NCBI GenBank assembly: GCA_963765075.1
Contig: CAVXVA010000007.1
Location: 248,001 to 312,000 of the forward strand
Source: JAENVU01 sp963765075
GTDB lineage: Bacteria; Actinomycetota; Acidimicrobiia; IMCC26256; JAENVU01
Direction: 5' to 3'
Length of the DNA: 64,000 nt
Below the pieces are notes generated by a model, which was not told where the DNA came from, did not search any database, and worked only from the letters and a program-made list of their open reading frames with translations. Of this stretch, positions 44,866 through 54,232 are shown in pieces; positions within the stretch are counted from its first letter, which is position 1; the number at the start of each line of letters is the position of its first letter. Made by a program: the position numbers and the translations under genes.

Positions 44866-45330
44866 TCAGGCCTCGAGGACGGCCTTGGTCTTGGGCACGG
44901 TGTCCTTCGGGCTGACTTTGTAGAACGCGCCGGCGATCTTGCCCTTCTCGTCGATCACGAAGGCCGAGCGGATGATGCCCATGTACTTGCGGCCGTACAT
45001 GGATTTCTCGCCCCATGCGCCGTACTTCTCGGCCACCGTGTGTTCCTCGTCGGCGAGCAGCGGGAATCCCAACGAGTATTTGGCATCGAACTTCGCCTGC
45101 TTCGCGGGCGTGTCGGGGCTGACGCCGAGGACCTCGGCGCCGAGCGTGGTGAGTTCCTTGCGATGGTCCCGGAGTTCGCAGCTCTGGGTCGTGCATCCGG
45201 GCGTGTCGGCCTTCGGGTAGAAGTACAGGATCACCCTCTTGCCCTTGAAGTCGCTGAGCTTCACCTTGGCGCCGGTCTGATCGACGAGCGTGAACGCGGG
45301 GGCTCGGTCTCCAACTGCCAGCTGTGCCAT
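44866..45330 (-). CDS. bcp: Thioredoxin-dependent peroxiredoxin (Bcp/PrxQ)
   Basis: The enzyme reduces hydrogen and lipid peroxides with thioredoxin as donor. The 154-residue protein reads LAVGDRAPAFTLVDQTG and has the peroxidatic cysteine in ADTPGCTTQSCELRD (C46), with a second cysteine at 51 as the resolving one, the CX4C pattern of PrxQ. The later motif GVSPDTPAKQAKFDAKYSLG is also typical. The ATG at 45330 has GGAG eight bases upstream. It is divergent from the transporter gene at 45384. Confidence 0.94.
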   Translation of the reverse strand: MAQLAVGDRAPAFTLVDQTGAKVKLSDFKGKRVILYFYPKADTPGCTTQSCELRDHRKELTTLGAEVLGVSPDTPAKQAKFDAKYSLGFPLLADEEHTVAEKYGAWGEKSMYGRKYMGIIRSAFVIDEKGKIAGAFYKVSPKDTVPKTKAVLEA

Positions 45331-45369
45331 GTCGGGTCTCCGGTGCATCGGGGTCGGCGGGACGACCCG

Positions 45370-45375
45370 TAGCAT
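45370..45375 (+). promoter_or_regulatory. -10 box of the MFS gene
   Basis: TAGCAT lies eight bases before the GTG at 45384; no ribosome binding site is present. Confidence 0.4.
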
Positions 45376-45383
45376 GCCGCGTC

Positions 45384-46937
45384 GTGCAGCGGTCCGAGCG
45401 AATCCGACTCCCGGTCGACGTGCACCAGGCCTCCGCGCTGACCGAGAGCGCCCTCGGATTGGACGCCGATCTGAGGGGAACGCTTCCGGGCTCGGGCCAG
45501 TCCCGACTCGTTGCGCGGGTGACGGCCGACGAGGCCGGGGCCGTCGTGCTCCTGGAGGCCACCAACGACACCCACTTGCCATTCTTTCAGGGGCTCTTCG
45601 CGCTGATCTTCCGGTGGGAACTCAAGCGTTCGCTGCGGTGGTGCGGGAAGACCCTCGAGGCGAGCGCGACCGGCGGTGTCGCCCCGGAGCCATTGGGGTC
45701 CCATCCGTTTGCCACGCCGGGTCACTTCACCCCCGACGCCGCCACGTTGATCGCGACGGTGGCCTTCGCCGGACTCGTGACCGCATTCGCCGCCGCACTG
45801 TTCGGTCAGCTCAGCGACCCGGTCGCGAAGACCTTCGACATCTCCAACCAAGGACTTGGCGAGGCCCTCGCCATCACGCGCCTGGGCGCGCTCATCGCCC
45901 TCATCGCGGGCGCACTCGCCGACCGCATCGGCCGGCGGCGGATCCTGCTGGTGGCGATCGTCGTGCTGTGCGCGGGGAACGCCGCGTCGGCCCTCGCCCC
46001 GAGCTTCGAGATCTTCACGCTGGCCCAGATCTTCGTCCGCGCCGGGGTGAACACCGCGTTCATCGTCGGCGGGATCGCAGTGGTGGAGGAGGCACCCGAA
46101 GGTGGGCGCGCCTTCGCGGTCTCGATGCTGGCGTTGGCCTCGGGCGCCGGGTACGCGGTGTCGGTCGTGCTGCTCCCCCTGGCCGATGTGGCGCCGGAGT
46201 TCTGGCGCGCCATCTTCGGGGTCAGCGCGGCCAGCGTGGTGCTCGTGCCACTGATTGCTCGGCGGATGCACGAGACGCACCGGTTCACGAAGCTCGCGGC
46301 GAGGACCGCCGAGCGCGGCCGGTTTCGCGAAGTCGTCGACCGCACGTACGGTCCGCGGCTCCTGCTGCTCGCGTCGGTCGGGTTCCTCTCCAACATGTTC
46401 AGCGCGCCCTCCGCGTCGTTCACGAACCGCTTCCTCAGCGATGAGCGAGGTTTCTCCAACGGCCAGATCGCGGGGCTGCGGGGCGTGACGACCGGCGTGC
46501 CGGGACTGGTCGGCATTCTCCTGGCCGGTCGACTCGCGGAGTCGCGAGGTCGCCGACCCGTGGCCATCGTGGGGTTGCTCGTCGGCTCCCTGTTGACGAT
46601 GGCCTTCTTCGTCAGCGCCGGCCCGCTGCTGTGGATCTTCTCTGGTCTCGCGGTCGTGGCCGGCGCGTCGGGCACGCTGTCGGTGGGCACGATGGACGCC
46701 GAACTGTTCCCGACCGAGGTGCGCGGTACCGCCAACTCGTTGCTGCTGGTGATGTCCGTGCTCGGCTCCGCCACCGGACTGCTCATCGCCGGGTTTCTGG
46801 CCGATCGGTTGGGTGACCTCGGCATTGCCCTCGCGGCGCTCGGAGTCGCGCCGGTCGTGGCCGCGCTGTTCCTGCTTCCGCGCTTGCCCGAATCGTCGGG
46901 CCGGGCGCTGGACGATGTGAGTCCGTCCGAGGTCTGA
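45384..46937 (+). CDS. MFS transporter with an N-terminal soluble extension
   Basis: The 517-residue protein has a soluble start of about 110 residues (SERIRLPVDVHQASALTESA, LFALIFRWELKRSLRWC) followed by 12 membrane helices with MFS features: GALADRIGRRRILLVAIVVL between helices 2 and 3, LAGRLAESRGRRPVAIVGLL between helices 8 and 9, and FPTEVRGTANSLLLVMSVLG near the end. The substrate is unknown. The N-terminal extension resembles the polyketide-cyclase-like fold seen in lipid-handling proteins but I cannot confirm it. The GTG at 45384 is the only start compatible with a leaderless promoter. Confidence 0.82.
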   Translation: MQRSERIRLPVDVHQASALTESALGLDADLRGTLPGSGQSRLVARVTADEAGAVVLLEATNDTHLPFFQGLFALIFRWELKRSLRWCGKTLEASATGGVAPEPLGSHPFATPGHFTPDAATLIATVAFAGLVTAFAAALFGQLSDPVAKTFDISNQGLGEALAITRLGALIALIAGALADRIGRRRILLVAIVVLCAGNAASALAPSFEIFTLAQIFVRAGVNTAFIVGGIAVVEEAPEGGRAFAVSMLALASGAGYAVSVVLLPLADVAPEFWRAIFGVSAASVVLVPLIARRMHETHRFTKLAARTAERGRFREVVDRTYGPRLLLLASVGFLSNMFSAPSASFTNRFLSDERGFSNGQIAGLRGVTTGVPGLVGILLAGRLAESRGRRPVAIVGLLVGSLLTMAFFVSAGPLLWIFSGLAVVAGASGTLSVGTMDAELFPTEVRGTANSLLLVMSVLGSATGLLIAGFLADRLGDLGIALAALGVAPVVAALFLLPRLPESSGRALDDVSPSEV

Positions 46938-47030
46938 ACATCCGTCCTCCGTGACGCGTCGATCCCGATTCAAGAAATTCGGGCGTGAACGTCGATATGT
47001 CCACTACGGGCCTGTCACGAGGAGGACGTC

Positions 47031-48389
47031 CTGCCCACTTCACCGAACGACGTTGCCCATCTGCTGCGCAGAGTGGGATTCGAGGCCACCGCAGCCGAGA
47101 TCGCTGCGTTGACGCCGCTCGACCTTCCCGCGATTGTCGACACGATTCTCGACGTCACTCCGAATCCCCCGGACACGCCCCCCGCCAGTCTCGGCGACGC
47201 CAACGTCGGCGATTGGCAGAAGATGGTCGATCTGACGCAGTGGTGGATCGATCGGATGGCGACCGTGCCTCGCCCGCTCCAGGAGAAGATGACCTTCTTC
47301 TGGCACGGCCATTTCGCCACCCAGGTCAGCAAGGTCGGACACGCCACCGACATGTTCGACCAGAACCATCTGTTCCGCACCGCCGGCCTGGGAAGCTTCG
47401 AGGCGCTCGTCCAGCAGATGTCGGTGCAGGTCGCGATGCTCGTCTACCTCGACAACGACCCGAACGAGAAGGGTTCGCCGAACGAGAACTTCGCCCGTGA
47501 GCTGATGGAGCTGTTCACCCTCGGTGTGAACCAATACACGCAGGCCGACGTGGTTGCGGCCGCCCGTGCCTGGACCGGCCACAACGTCGACTACCAAGTC
47601 GAACCTCGGGTGTATCGGTTCTACCCGACCCGCCACGACGCCGATCCCAAGACTTTCATGGGCGAGACGAGGAACTGGGACGGACCGGAAATCATCACCC
47701 GCATCCTCACGGTCGAGCCGCAACGCTCCATCGCGGCCCGATTCATCGCCAAGAAACTGTGGACGTTCTTCGCCTACCCGAATCCATCGAGCGGTCTCCT
47801 CGACACGCTGACCACCGCGTTCGTGAATGCCGACCTGAACATCAGTGCCTTGCTGCGGACCATCTTCCTCGCGCCGGAGTTCTACTCCAACGCGGCGCGC
47901 CAGGGACTGGTGCGCGGTCCGGTCGAATGGATTGTCACGTGCTTGCGGTCCACGGGACTCACCGCGGCGGCAACGAATCCGCAGTGGTACATGGAAGACA
48001 TGGGTCAGCAACTCTTCGAGCCGCCGAACGTGGCCGGATGGAAGAACAACGCGTACTGGTTGAACAGCACCGCGCTCTGGGCGCGCGCCGGATTTGCACG
48101 CGGCATCACCTGGAAGGCCCACGAGGCTGGATTCCTGATGGAGATCACGGCCCGGGACGCTCAGAACCAGTACGTGATGACGGCACCGGCGGCTATCGAT
48201 CTCGCGCTCGCTCGCTTTGGTCGCGATCCGTCCTCGAACGCGGTCTCGCCCTGGGTGCGGAGTGTGTTGATCAACTGGCTCACCACCCAACGGGGCAGCG
48301 AGGGCGCGCCGACCTACGCGTGGCGCGACTGGGCCGCGATCAACCTGACCACGATGACCATGCTGACCCCCGACGTATTGCTCGCATGA
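47031..48389 (+). CDS. DUF1800 family protein, probable CTG start
   Basis: The 452-residue protein shows the DUF1800 core: MTFFWHGHFATQVSKVG, NENFARELMELFTLGVNQYT, AARAWTGHNVDY and EPPNVAGWKNNAYWL. The family is of unknown function and is often paired with a DUF1501 protein, as here. The N-terminal family motif HLLRRVGFEATAAE lies before the first GTG at 47073, and the only codons upstream in frame are a CTG at 47031 with a perfect AGGAGG five bases before it. I therefore give CTG as the start; it is rare, so this is uncertain. The stop is ten bases from the next gene. Confidence 0.82.
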   Translation: MPTSPNDVAHLLRRVGFEATAAEIAALTPLDLPAIVDTILDVTPNPPDTPPASLGDANVGDWQKMVDLTQWWIDRMATVPRPLQEKMTFFWHGHFATQVSKVGHATDMFDQNHLFRTAGLGSFEALVQQMSVQVAMLVYLDNDPNEKGSPNENFARELMELFTLGVNQYTQADVVAAARAWTGHNVDYQVEPRVYRFYPTRHDADPKTFMGETRNWDGPEIITRILTVEPQRSIAARFIAKKLWTFFAYPNPSSGLLDTLTTAFVNADLNISALLRTIFLAPEFYSNAARQGLVRGPVEWIVTCLRSTGLTAAATNPQWYMEDMGQQLFEPPNVAGWKNNAYWLNSTALWARAGFARGITWKAHEAGFLMEITARDAQNQYVMTAPAAIDLALARFGRDPSSNAVSPWVRSVLINWLTTQRGSEGAPTYAWRDWAAINLTTMTMLTPDVLLA

Positions 48390-48399
48390 GGAGTCGACG

Positions 48400-49749
48400 A
48401 TGAACGCAGAAGAGTTCGACGACCTCGCACTGAACCGGCTCTCGCGCCCGGCTCCCCTGCCGGGTGGTCTCAGCCGGCGCCGATTCCTCCAGCTTGCGGG
48501 GGCCGGAGCCGGGGTCGCCACGATGGGCACGATGATCTCGCAACTGGGCGCGTTCGCGGCCCCGCCCGTCGGTCCCGGCGATGGCATTCTCGTGCTGATC
48601 ATGATGGAAGGTGGCAACGACGGGCTCAACACCGTCGTGCCCACCGGCGAGTCGCGCTACTACCAGTTACGACCCGGTCTCGCGATTCCGGCGGCGACGG
48701 CGTTGCCGATTGCGGCGGGCGTGGGTCTGCATCCGGCGTTGACGAAGCTCAAGGCGCGCTTCGACCGCGGCGATGTCGCCGTCGTGCAAGGGGTGGGCTA
48801 TGCCAATCCCGACCTGAGCCACTTCTCGTCGATGGGCATCTGGATGAACGGGTGGGCCGGCGGGGCCCAGCCCGGCGGCGCGACGGGCTGGTTGGGCCGG
48901 TATCTCGACGGCCTGCCGAACGCGGCGACCGAGAGTCTCTACGGCGCCGTCATCGGGACGTCGGTCCCACTCCACATGGTCGGTTCGGTGGCTCGCGCGT
49001 CGGGTCTTCCCCAGAGCATCGGGGGCGCGTTCGGGCTCGATCGTCGCGATCCGAGCGACGCCCGGATGTTCGACGCCATCGGTGCGTTCTCCGGTGGCGC
49101 CACCGGGATCGGGCAGTGGGCCGACATGGTCGCCCAGGTCGAACACAACACGCTGGAACTCACGCAACGGATTCAGCCGGCCTATCAGGGCACGTTCCCG
49201 AACTCCAACCTCGGCCGCCAGCTCACGCTGGCCGCGAAGCTGATCAACACCAACCTCGGCATCCGCGTGTTCAACACGAGCATCGGAGGCTTCGACACCC
49301 ACTCGAGTCAGGCCGGTGATCATGCCAATCGCCTCGCCGAGATCGATGCCGGGATCGAAACGTTCTTCGCGACGTTGTCGCCAACGTGGCAGTCACGGGT
49401 GACGGTGATGACCTTCTCCGAGTTCGGTCGCCGACCGGAACGCAACGACGATCTCGGAACCGATCACGGGACGGCGGCTCCCATGTTCGTCGTCGGCCCC
49501 CGCGTCAAGGGTGGCGTCTACGGGGCCCCGTCGACCACGACGGACCTCGATCGCCACGGGAACCTCAAGCACCACATCGACTTCCGATCGGTCTACGCCA
49601 CCGTGCTCGACACCTGGCTGCGCGCGGACAGCACCCAGGTCCTCGGGTACAACTTCCCGAAGCTCGGGTTCTTCGACGGCGCGCCCGGCGGTGGCACGGC
49701 ATCGACCACCCAGCCGCGCCGGTTCCGCCGCAAGCGCCTGACCGTCTAG
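48400..49749 (+). CDS. DUF1501 family protein with Tat signal
   Basis: The 449-residue protein has an N-terminal twin-arginine signal LSRRRFLQLAGAGAG, then the DUF1501 fold of the alkaline phosphatase-like superfamily with GILVLIMMEGGNDGLNTVVP, GGFDTHSSQAGDHANRL and FSEFGRRPERNDDLGTDHGT. It is expected to be exported by the Tat system. The ATG at 48400 has AGGAG six bases upstream. DUF1800/DUF1501 pairs form operons, and the short spacer here agrees; their common role is not established. Confidence 0.88.
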   Translation: MNAEEFDDLALNRLSRPAPLPGGLSRRRFLQLAGAGAGVATMGTMISQLGAFAAPPVGPGDGILVLIMMEGGNDGLNTVVPTGESRYYQLRPGLAIPAATALPIAAGVGLHPALTKLKARFDRGDVAVVQGVGYANPDLSHFSSMGIWMNGWAGGAQPGGATGWLGRYLDGLPNAATESLYGAVIGTSVPLHMVGSVARASGLPQSIGGAFGLDRRDPSDARMFDAIGAFSGGATGIGQWADMVAQVEHNTLELTQRIQPAYQGTFPNSNLGRQLTLAAKLINTNLGIRVFNTSIGGFDTHSSQAGDHANRLAEIDAGIETFFATLSPTWQSRVTVMTFSEFGRRPERNDDLGTDHGTAAPMFVVGPRVKGGVYGAPSTTTDLDRHGNLKHHIDFRSVYATVLDTWLRADSTQVLGYNFPKLGFFDGAPGGGTASTTQPRRFRRKRLTV

Positions 49750-49771
49750 GCCAAGCCGGTTCCGGGAGGAA

Positions 49772-50107
49772 CTATTCGGCGGAACGCCGGCGGAGCCCGT
49801 GACCGAAGAACCCGCCCCGCGGTCGAGCGTGCGCGTGGTAGTGGTCGGGAATGTTGCGCATGTTGTCGTCGACGTAGTGCGTGAACTCGAAGTGGGTCTC
49901 GACGACGCGCCCGAGCATCGTGTGCATGTGGGCGAGTTCGTCCCCCGGCGGGTCGATGCCGTGACCGCGCCAGACGACCATGGGGACCGAACAGATCTCA
50001 CACTCGGCGATCCAACAGATGTCGTCGTCGTGGAACCATTCGGTGATCTTGGCCGCTTCGCAGAGATCGCAATCGTCGGAGAACTCGCGTGCGCTGGGTT
50101 CAGACAT
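49772..50107 (-). CDS. Small protein with two CxxC motifs, 111 residues
   Basis: The protein has CDLCEAAKITEWF and, 19 residues on, CEICSVPMVVWRGHG, which form a possible zinc site. The rest is polar with histidine-rich segments (DELAHMHTMLG, DHYHAHARPRGG). It has no signal peptide or membrane helix. I do not recognise the function. The ATG at 50107 overlaps the trpA stop by eight bases, so it is coupled to trpA. Confidence 0.7.
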   Translation of the reverse strand: MSEPSAREFSDDCDLCEAAKITEWFHDDDICWIAECEICSVPMVVWRGHGIDPPGDELAHMHTMLGRVVETHFEFTHYVDDNMRNIPDHYHAHARPRGGFFGHGLRRRSAE

Positions 50108-50876
50108 CCTGATCAAGACCTTCCCGCAGTTCACGAACGAACGCGGCGGCTCCCTCCGGGCCTCCTCCTTCGAGCAGACGGCGAACCAATGCACTCCCCA
50201 CGATCACCCCGTCGGCGTGGGCGGCGGCCTCGCGGGCTTGGGCGGGGGTGGAGATGCCCAAGCCGAGTAGGACCGGCCGGTCGGTCGCGGCTTTCAGGCG
50301 CCGACCCATCTCCCCCGCCTCGACGGCGAGTTCGGTCCGCTCACCCGTGATCCCGAGCAACGCGATGCCGTAGACGAATCCGCGACTGCGCGCGCAGATC
50401 GCCGCGAGTCGCTCGTCGGAGGTCGTGGGGGCGGCCAGCAAGACGGTTTCCACGCCCGCATCATCGGCGGCGTCGGCCCAGCCATCGAGTTCGTCGAGCG
50501 GGAGATCCGGAACGATCGCCGCGTCGATGCCGGCGTTGGCCAGACGCTGCGCGAACCGGCGATGGCCCATGTGATGGACCGGGTTGTAATAGGTCATGAC
50601 CGCGATCGGCACGGCGACGTCGACGTTGGTGAGTTCGTCGATGATGCCGCCGGGCGTGGCGCCGATATCGAGCGCGCGTTGCGATGCTTCTTGGATGGTC
50701 CGGCCGTCCATGACCGGATCCGAGAACGGGATGCCGACCTCGATGGCGTCGGCGCCGGCGTCGGCCACTGCCCGGACCGTGTCGAGCCAGCCACGACCGA
50801 GTCCGCCGGTCACGTACGGCACCAGGAGCTTGCGACCCGAGGACCGGGTTGCTCGCAATGACGTTTCGAGGGTCAC
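50100..50876 (-). CDS. trpA: Tryptophan synthase alpha subunit
   Basis: TrpA cleaves indole-3-glycerol phosphate to indole and glyceraldehyde 3-phosphate. The 258-residue protein has AIEVGIPFSDPVMDGRTIQ with the catalytic Glu in the EVGIPFSDP stretch, PIAVMTYYNPVHHMGHRRF, AIVPDLPLDELDGW with the second acid, and LLGLGISTPAQAREAA with phosphate-binding loops after it. The GTG at 50876 overlaps the trpB stop by four bases (GTGA). It is the last enzyme gene of the main trp unit on this strand. Confidence 0.95.
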   Translation of the reverse strand: MTLETSLRATRSSGRKLLVPYVTGGLGRGWLDTVRAVADAGADAIEVGIPFSDPVMDGRTIQEASQRALDIGATPGGIIDELTNVDVAVPIAVMTYYNPVHHMGHRRFAQRLANAGIDAAIVPDLPLDELDGWADAADDAGVETVLLAAPTTSDERLAAICARSRGFVYGIALLGITGERTELAVEAGEMGRRLKAATDRPVLLGLGISTPAQAREAAAHADGVIVGSALVRRLLEGGGPEGAAAFVRELREGLDQDV

Positions 50877-52114
50877 GCGATTGCCTCGCCGGTGATGAGT
50901 TCGGCCACCTGCATCGCGTCTTTGTCGCCGCGACCCGACAGGGTGACCAGGACCGTGGATCCGATCGGTATGCGATGTCCGGCCTCGCGCATCAGCCAGC
51001 CGATCGCGTGGGCGGGTTCGAGCGCCGGCATGATGCCCTCGGTCGACGAGAGTTCCTTGAGCCCTGCCAGCGCCTCGGCGTCGGTCGCCGACACATACTC
51101 GGCGCGACCGTCGGCTGCGAGCGCCGCGTGCTCCGGGCCGACACCCGGGTAATCGAGCCCGGCACTGATCGAATGGGCTTCGAGTATCTGCCCGTCTTCG
51201 TCCTGGAGATAGAGCGACCGGGCGCCGTGGAGCGCACCCGGAACTCCTCGGCTGAGCGACGCGCCGTGCCGACCCGACTCCAGCCCGAGGCCGGCCGCCT
51301 CGACGCCGATCAACGTGGAGTCGGTATCGAGGAATCCCGCGAAGGTGCCCATTGCGTTCGAGCCCCCGCCGACGCACGCAACGACGAAATCCGGGTCGGT
51401 GCCGCCGAGCATCTCCCGGGATTGTTCACGGGCTTCGTCACCGACGATGCGTTGGAACTCGCGCACGATCCACGGAAACGGATGGGGTCCGACCACCGAT
51501 CCGATGCAGTAGTGCGTCGATTCCACGCTCGCGACCCAGTCGCGCAACGCGTCGTTGATCGCATCCTTCAGCGTGGCGCTCCCCGAGGTCACCGGAATGA
51601 CTTCGGCACCGAGCAACTGCATACGAAAGACGTTGAGCGCCTGCCGCTCGACATCTACGGCGCCCATGAAGACGATGCAATCGAGCCCGAACAGGGCGCA
51701 GGCGGTTGCGGTCGCCACGCCGTGTTGACCGGCACCGGTCTCGGCGATGACGCGCTGCTTGCCCATGCGCTTGGTGAGCAGGGCCTGGCCGAGCACGTTG
51801 TTGATCTTGTGGGAACCGGTGTGGGTGAGGTCCTCGCGTTTGAGGAGCACGCGTACGCCGAGGCGCTCGGACAGACGGTGACACTCGGTGACGGGGGTCG
51901 GCCGCCCGGCATATTGGGCAAGAAGCGTGGCGTACTCGAGCCGGAACGCGTCCGATGCCCACGCGACGCGGAACTCGGCTTCGAGTTCCTCCAACGCCGG
52001 CACGAGCGTCTCGGGGACATAACGGCCACCGAACTCGCCGAAACGGCCGAGGCCTACTGGTTCGGGGCCAGGTGGGCCCAAGGTGACGGGATCACCACGG
52101 CGCGGCGCGGACAA
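50873..52114 (-). CDS. trpB: Tryptophan synthase beta subunit
   Basis: TrpB condenses indole with serine to tryptophan using PLP. The 413-residue protein has the TrpB1 signature GRFGEFGGRYVPETLVPALE, the PLP lysine segment KREDLTHTGSHKINN, AETGAGQHGVATATACALFG, VGGGSNAMGTFAGF and a C-terminal SGRGDKDAMQVAELI. The start is a TTG at 52114 with GGAG six bases upstream. A second beta-like gene, TrpB2, lies at 52969. It overlaps trpA by four bases, in the usual order of a trpBA pair. Confidence 0.95.
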   Translation of the reverse strand: MSAPRRGDPVTLGPPGPEPVGLGRFGEFGGRYVPETLVPALEELEAEFRVAWASDAFRLEYATLLAQYAGRPTPVTECHRLSERLGVRVLLKREDLTHTGSHKINNVLGQALLTKRMGKQRVIAETGAGQHGVATATACALFGLDCIVFMGAVDVERQALNVFRMQLLGAEVIPVTSGSATLKDAINDALRDWVASVESTHYCIGSVVGPHPFPWIVREFQRIVGDEAREQSREMLGGTDPDFVVACVGGGSNAMGTFAGFLDTDSTLIGVEAAGLGLESGRHGASLSRGVPGALHGARSLYLQDEDGQILEAHSISAGLDYPGVGPEHAALAADGRAEYVSATDAEALAGLKELSSTEGIMPALEPAHAIGWLMREAGHRIPIGSTVLVTLSGRGDKDAMQVAELITGEAIA

Positions 52115-52219
52115 TGCACTCTCCGGAGTTCGAGGAAACGATCATGATACGGATGCCGGCCCCGTCGAGCGCATCGCCCGCCCAAATCGAGCATCGACCA
52201 CGGCCGCGCGTGCGTCGCG

Positions 52220-52906
52220 TCAGTACTCGGCGAGTTCGTCGAACTCCCAGTTGTAGGGCGCGTCACTGGCGACCGGCGGCCGGTCGTCGTCCTCCACGTC
52301 CTCCCCGACGGCGCGGGCCTCCTGAATGAACCGGCGCAGCTTCCGGGCGTCCTTGCGTCCCGGCGACGACTCCACCCCGGTCGACACGTCGACACCCCAT
52401 GGGCGCAACCGACGGATGGCCTCCCCGACGTTGTCGGCCGTCAACCCGCCGGCCACCATCAGCCGGATTCCACCCGGCGCTCCTTCGGCGAGCTTCCAAT
52501 CGAAGAGCCGTCCGGATCCCGGATCCGGAGAGTCGACGAGGATCACGTCCGCCGGTCCGTTCCCGACCGTGGCCAACGCGGGGTCACCGGCCGCGAATGC
52601 CTGAATGATGAACGTGGTGCGTTGCCGGATCCAGCGCACCTCGGACAGCGGTTCGCGGCCGTGCAGTTGCGCGCCGGTCAAGCCAGCGGCGTTGACCACC
52701 TCGATCACTCGCTCCGGCCGCTCGTCGCGAAACACGCCTACGGTGACCGTGCCGTTCGGAAGGCGCCGCGTGATCTCCCGGGCAGTGTCCACTCGGACCT
52801 GTCGACGGCTGCCGGGTGCGAAGACGAACCCGAGCGCATCGGCACCCATCGCGACGGCGAGCAACGCGTCTTCCTCGTTCGTGATGCCACAGATCTTGAC
52901 GAACAC
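52220..52906 (-). CDS. trpF: Phosphoribosylanthranilate isomerase
   Basis: TrpF isomerises phosphoribosylanthranilate in the third step of tryptophan synthesis. The 228-residue protein starts FVKICGITNEEDALLAVAMG, with the catalytic Cys in KICGIT, ADALGFVFAPGSRRQV, AGLTGAQLHG, and LMVAGGLTADNVGEA and GVDVSTGVESSPGRKDARKL at the phosphate site. The GTG at 52906 has TACCGT seven bases before it on the minus strand. A C-terminal acidic tail extends the usual length. It is separated by 105 bases from trpB. Confidence 0.95.
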   Translation of the reverse strand: MFVKICGITNEEDALLAVAMGADALGFVFAPGSRRQVRVDTAREITRRLPNGTVTVGVFRDERPERVIEVVNAAGLTGAQLHGREPLSEVRWIRQRTTFIIQAFAAGDPALATVGNGPADVILVDSPDPGSGRLFDWKLAEGAPGGIRLMVAGGLTADNVGEAIRRLRPWGVDVSTGVESSPGRKDARKLRRFIQEARAVGEDVEDDDRPPVASDAPYNWEFDELAEY

Positions 52907-52913
52907 GGGACAA

Positions 52914-52919
52914 ACGGTA
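52914..52919 (-). promoter_or_regulatory. -10 box of trpF
   Basis: On the minus strand TACCGT lies seven bases before the trpF GTG, with no ribosome binding site. This would give trpF its own leaderless start inside the trp cluster. Confidence 0.4.
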
Positions 52920-52968
52920 CCGCCTGCCTCTCGGGTGTCCGGGGATGATTGCGGAATGCCGGACGACG

Positions 52969-54222
52969 TCAGGCGTCGATCAAGCGACCGTTCAGATAGT
53001 CGTCGTAGGCGGCGAGGTCGAGAAAGCCGTGGCCGGAGTAGTTGAACAGAATGACTCGTTCCTCGCCGGTCTCCTTGGCGGCGAGCGCTTCGTCGATCGC
53101 ACCCCGGATGGCATGGCCGGTCTCGGGCGCCGGGATCTTGCCTTCGGTGCGCGCGAACTGCACGGCGGCTTCGAAGGTCTTGCCCTGGGGGTAGGCGATC
53201 GCCTCCATCCGCCCGTGCTGGACGAGGTTGGAAATGATGGGCGCGTCGCCGTGGTAGCGCAGCCCGCCGGCGTGGATCGAAGGCGGCATGAAGTCGTGAC
53301 CCAAGGTGTACATCGGCATGAGCGGGGTCATGCCGGCGGTGTCGCCGAAGTCGTATTCGAACGTGCCCTCGGTCAGGGTCGGACAACTCGACGGCTCGAC
53401 CGCCACCAGACGCACCTTCGGGTCGTTCATGAACGGAAGCGCGAGACCGGCGAGATTCGACCCACCGCCACACGACGAGATCACGACGTCGGGGCGGTCT
53501 TCGCCCGCCAACGCGAGCTGGTCCTTGGCTTCGAGGCCGATGATGGTCTGGTGGAGCAACACGTGGTTGAGCACCGAGCCGAGTGCGTAGTGGGAGTCGG
53601 CGCGCGGTGCGGCGTCGGCCACCGCGTCGGAGATGGCCATGCCGAGCGAGCCCGGACTCGCCGGATCCGCGATCGGCGACGGCACCACCGACGCGCCCCA
53701 GGTCTCCATGAGAATCCGCCGATACGGCTTCTGTTCGTACGAGGCCCGCACCATGTAGACCTTGCACTCGATGTCGAACTGGGCCGCCGCGAACGCCAAC
53801 GAACTCCCCCACTGTCCGGCACCGGTCTCGGTGGTCAGGCGCTTGATTCCCTCGGCCGCGTTGTAGAACGCCTGGGGCACTGCCGTGTTCGGCTTGTGCG
53901 AACCCGCGGGCGAGACGGATTCGTCCTTGTAGTAAATGCGGGCGGGAGTGCCGAGTGCCTGCTCGAGTCGTTCCGCCCGAATGAGCGGCGTCGGCCGCCA
54001 GAGGCGCAGGATGTCGATGACTTCGCCGGGGATGTCGATCCACGCTTCGGTCGACACCTCTTGACTGATCAGACCCATCGGGAAGAGCGGCGCCAGATCG
54101 TCGGGACCGACCGGCTGTCGGGTGGCGGGGTGCAACGGCGGTTCGAGCGGTGCCGGCAAGTCGGGCAGCGCGTTGTACCAGGAGGTGGGGATCTGATCCG
54201 AGCGCAGGTCGAACCTCGTCAT
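52969..54222 (-). CDS. trpB2: TrpB2-type tryptophan synthase beta chain-like protein
   Basis: The 417-residue protein is a PLP enzyme of the TrpB2 group, found in Archaea and many Actinobacteria. It has the TrpB2 N-terminal extension (WYNALPDLPAPLEPPLHP), RPTPLIRAERLEQALG, the lysine segment YYKDESVSPAGSHKPNTA, TETGAGQWGSSLAFAAAQF, CGGGSNLAGLALPF and a C-terminal NYSGHGFLDLAAYDDYL. It can make tryptophan from serine and free indole and does not need TrpA. Its ATG at 54222 has AGGAGG five bases upstream, which overlaps the trpC stop. Two beta chains in one cluster are unusual but known. Confidence 0.92.
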   Translation of the reverse strand: MTRFDLRSDQIPTSWYNALPDLPAPLEPPLHPATRQPVGPDDLAPLFPMGLISQEVSTEAWIDIPGEVIDILRLWRPTPLIRAERLEQALGTPARIYYKDESVSPAGSHKPNTAVPQAFYNAAEGIKRLTTETGAGQWGSSLAFAAAQFDIECKVYMVRASYEQKPYRRILMETWGASVVPSPIADPASPGSLGMAISDAVADAAPRADSHYALGSVLNHVLLHQTIIGLEAKDQLALAGEDRPDVVISSCGGGSNLAGLALPFMNDPKVRLVAVEPSSCPTLTEGTFEYDFGDTAGMTPLMPMYTLGHDFMPPSIHAGGLRYHGDAPIISNLVQHGRMEAIAYPQGKTFEAAVQFARTEGKIPAPETGHAIRGAIDEALAAKETGEERVILFNYSGHGFLDLAAYDDYLNGRLIDA

Positions 54223-54232
54223 GGTGTCCTCC

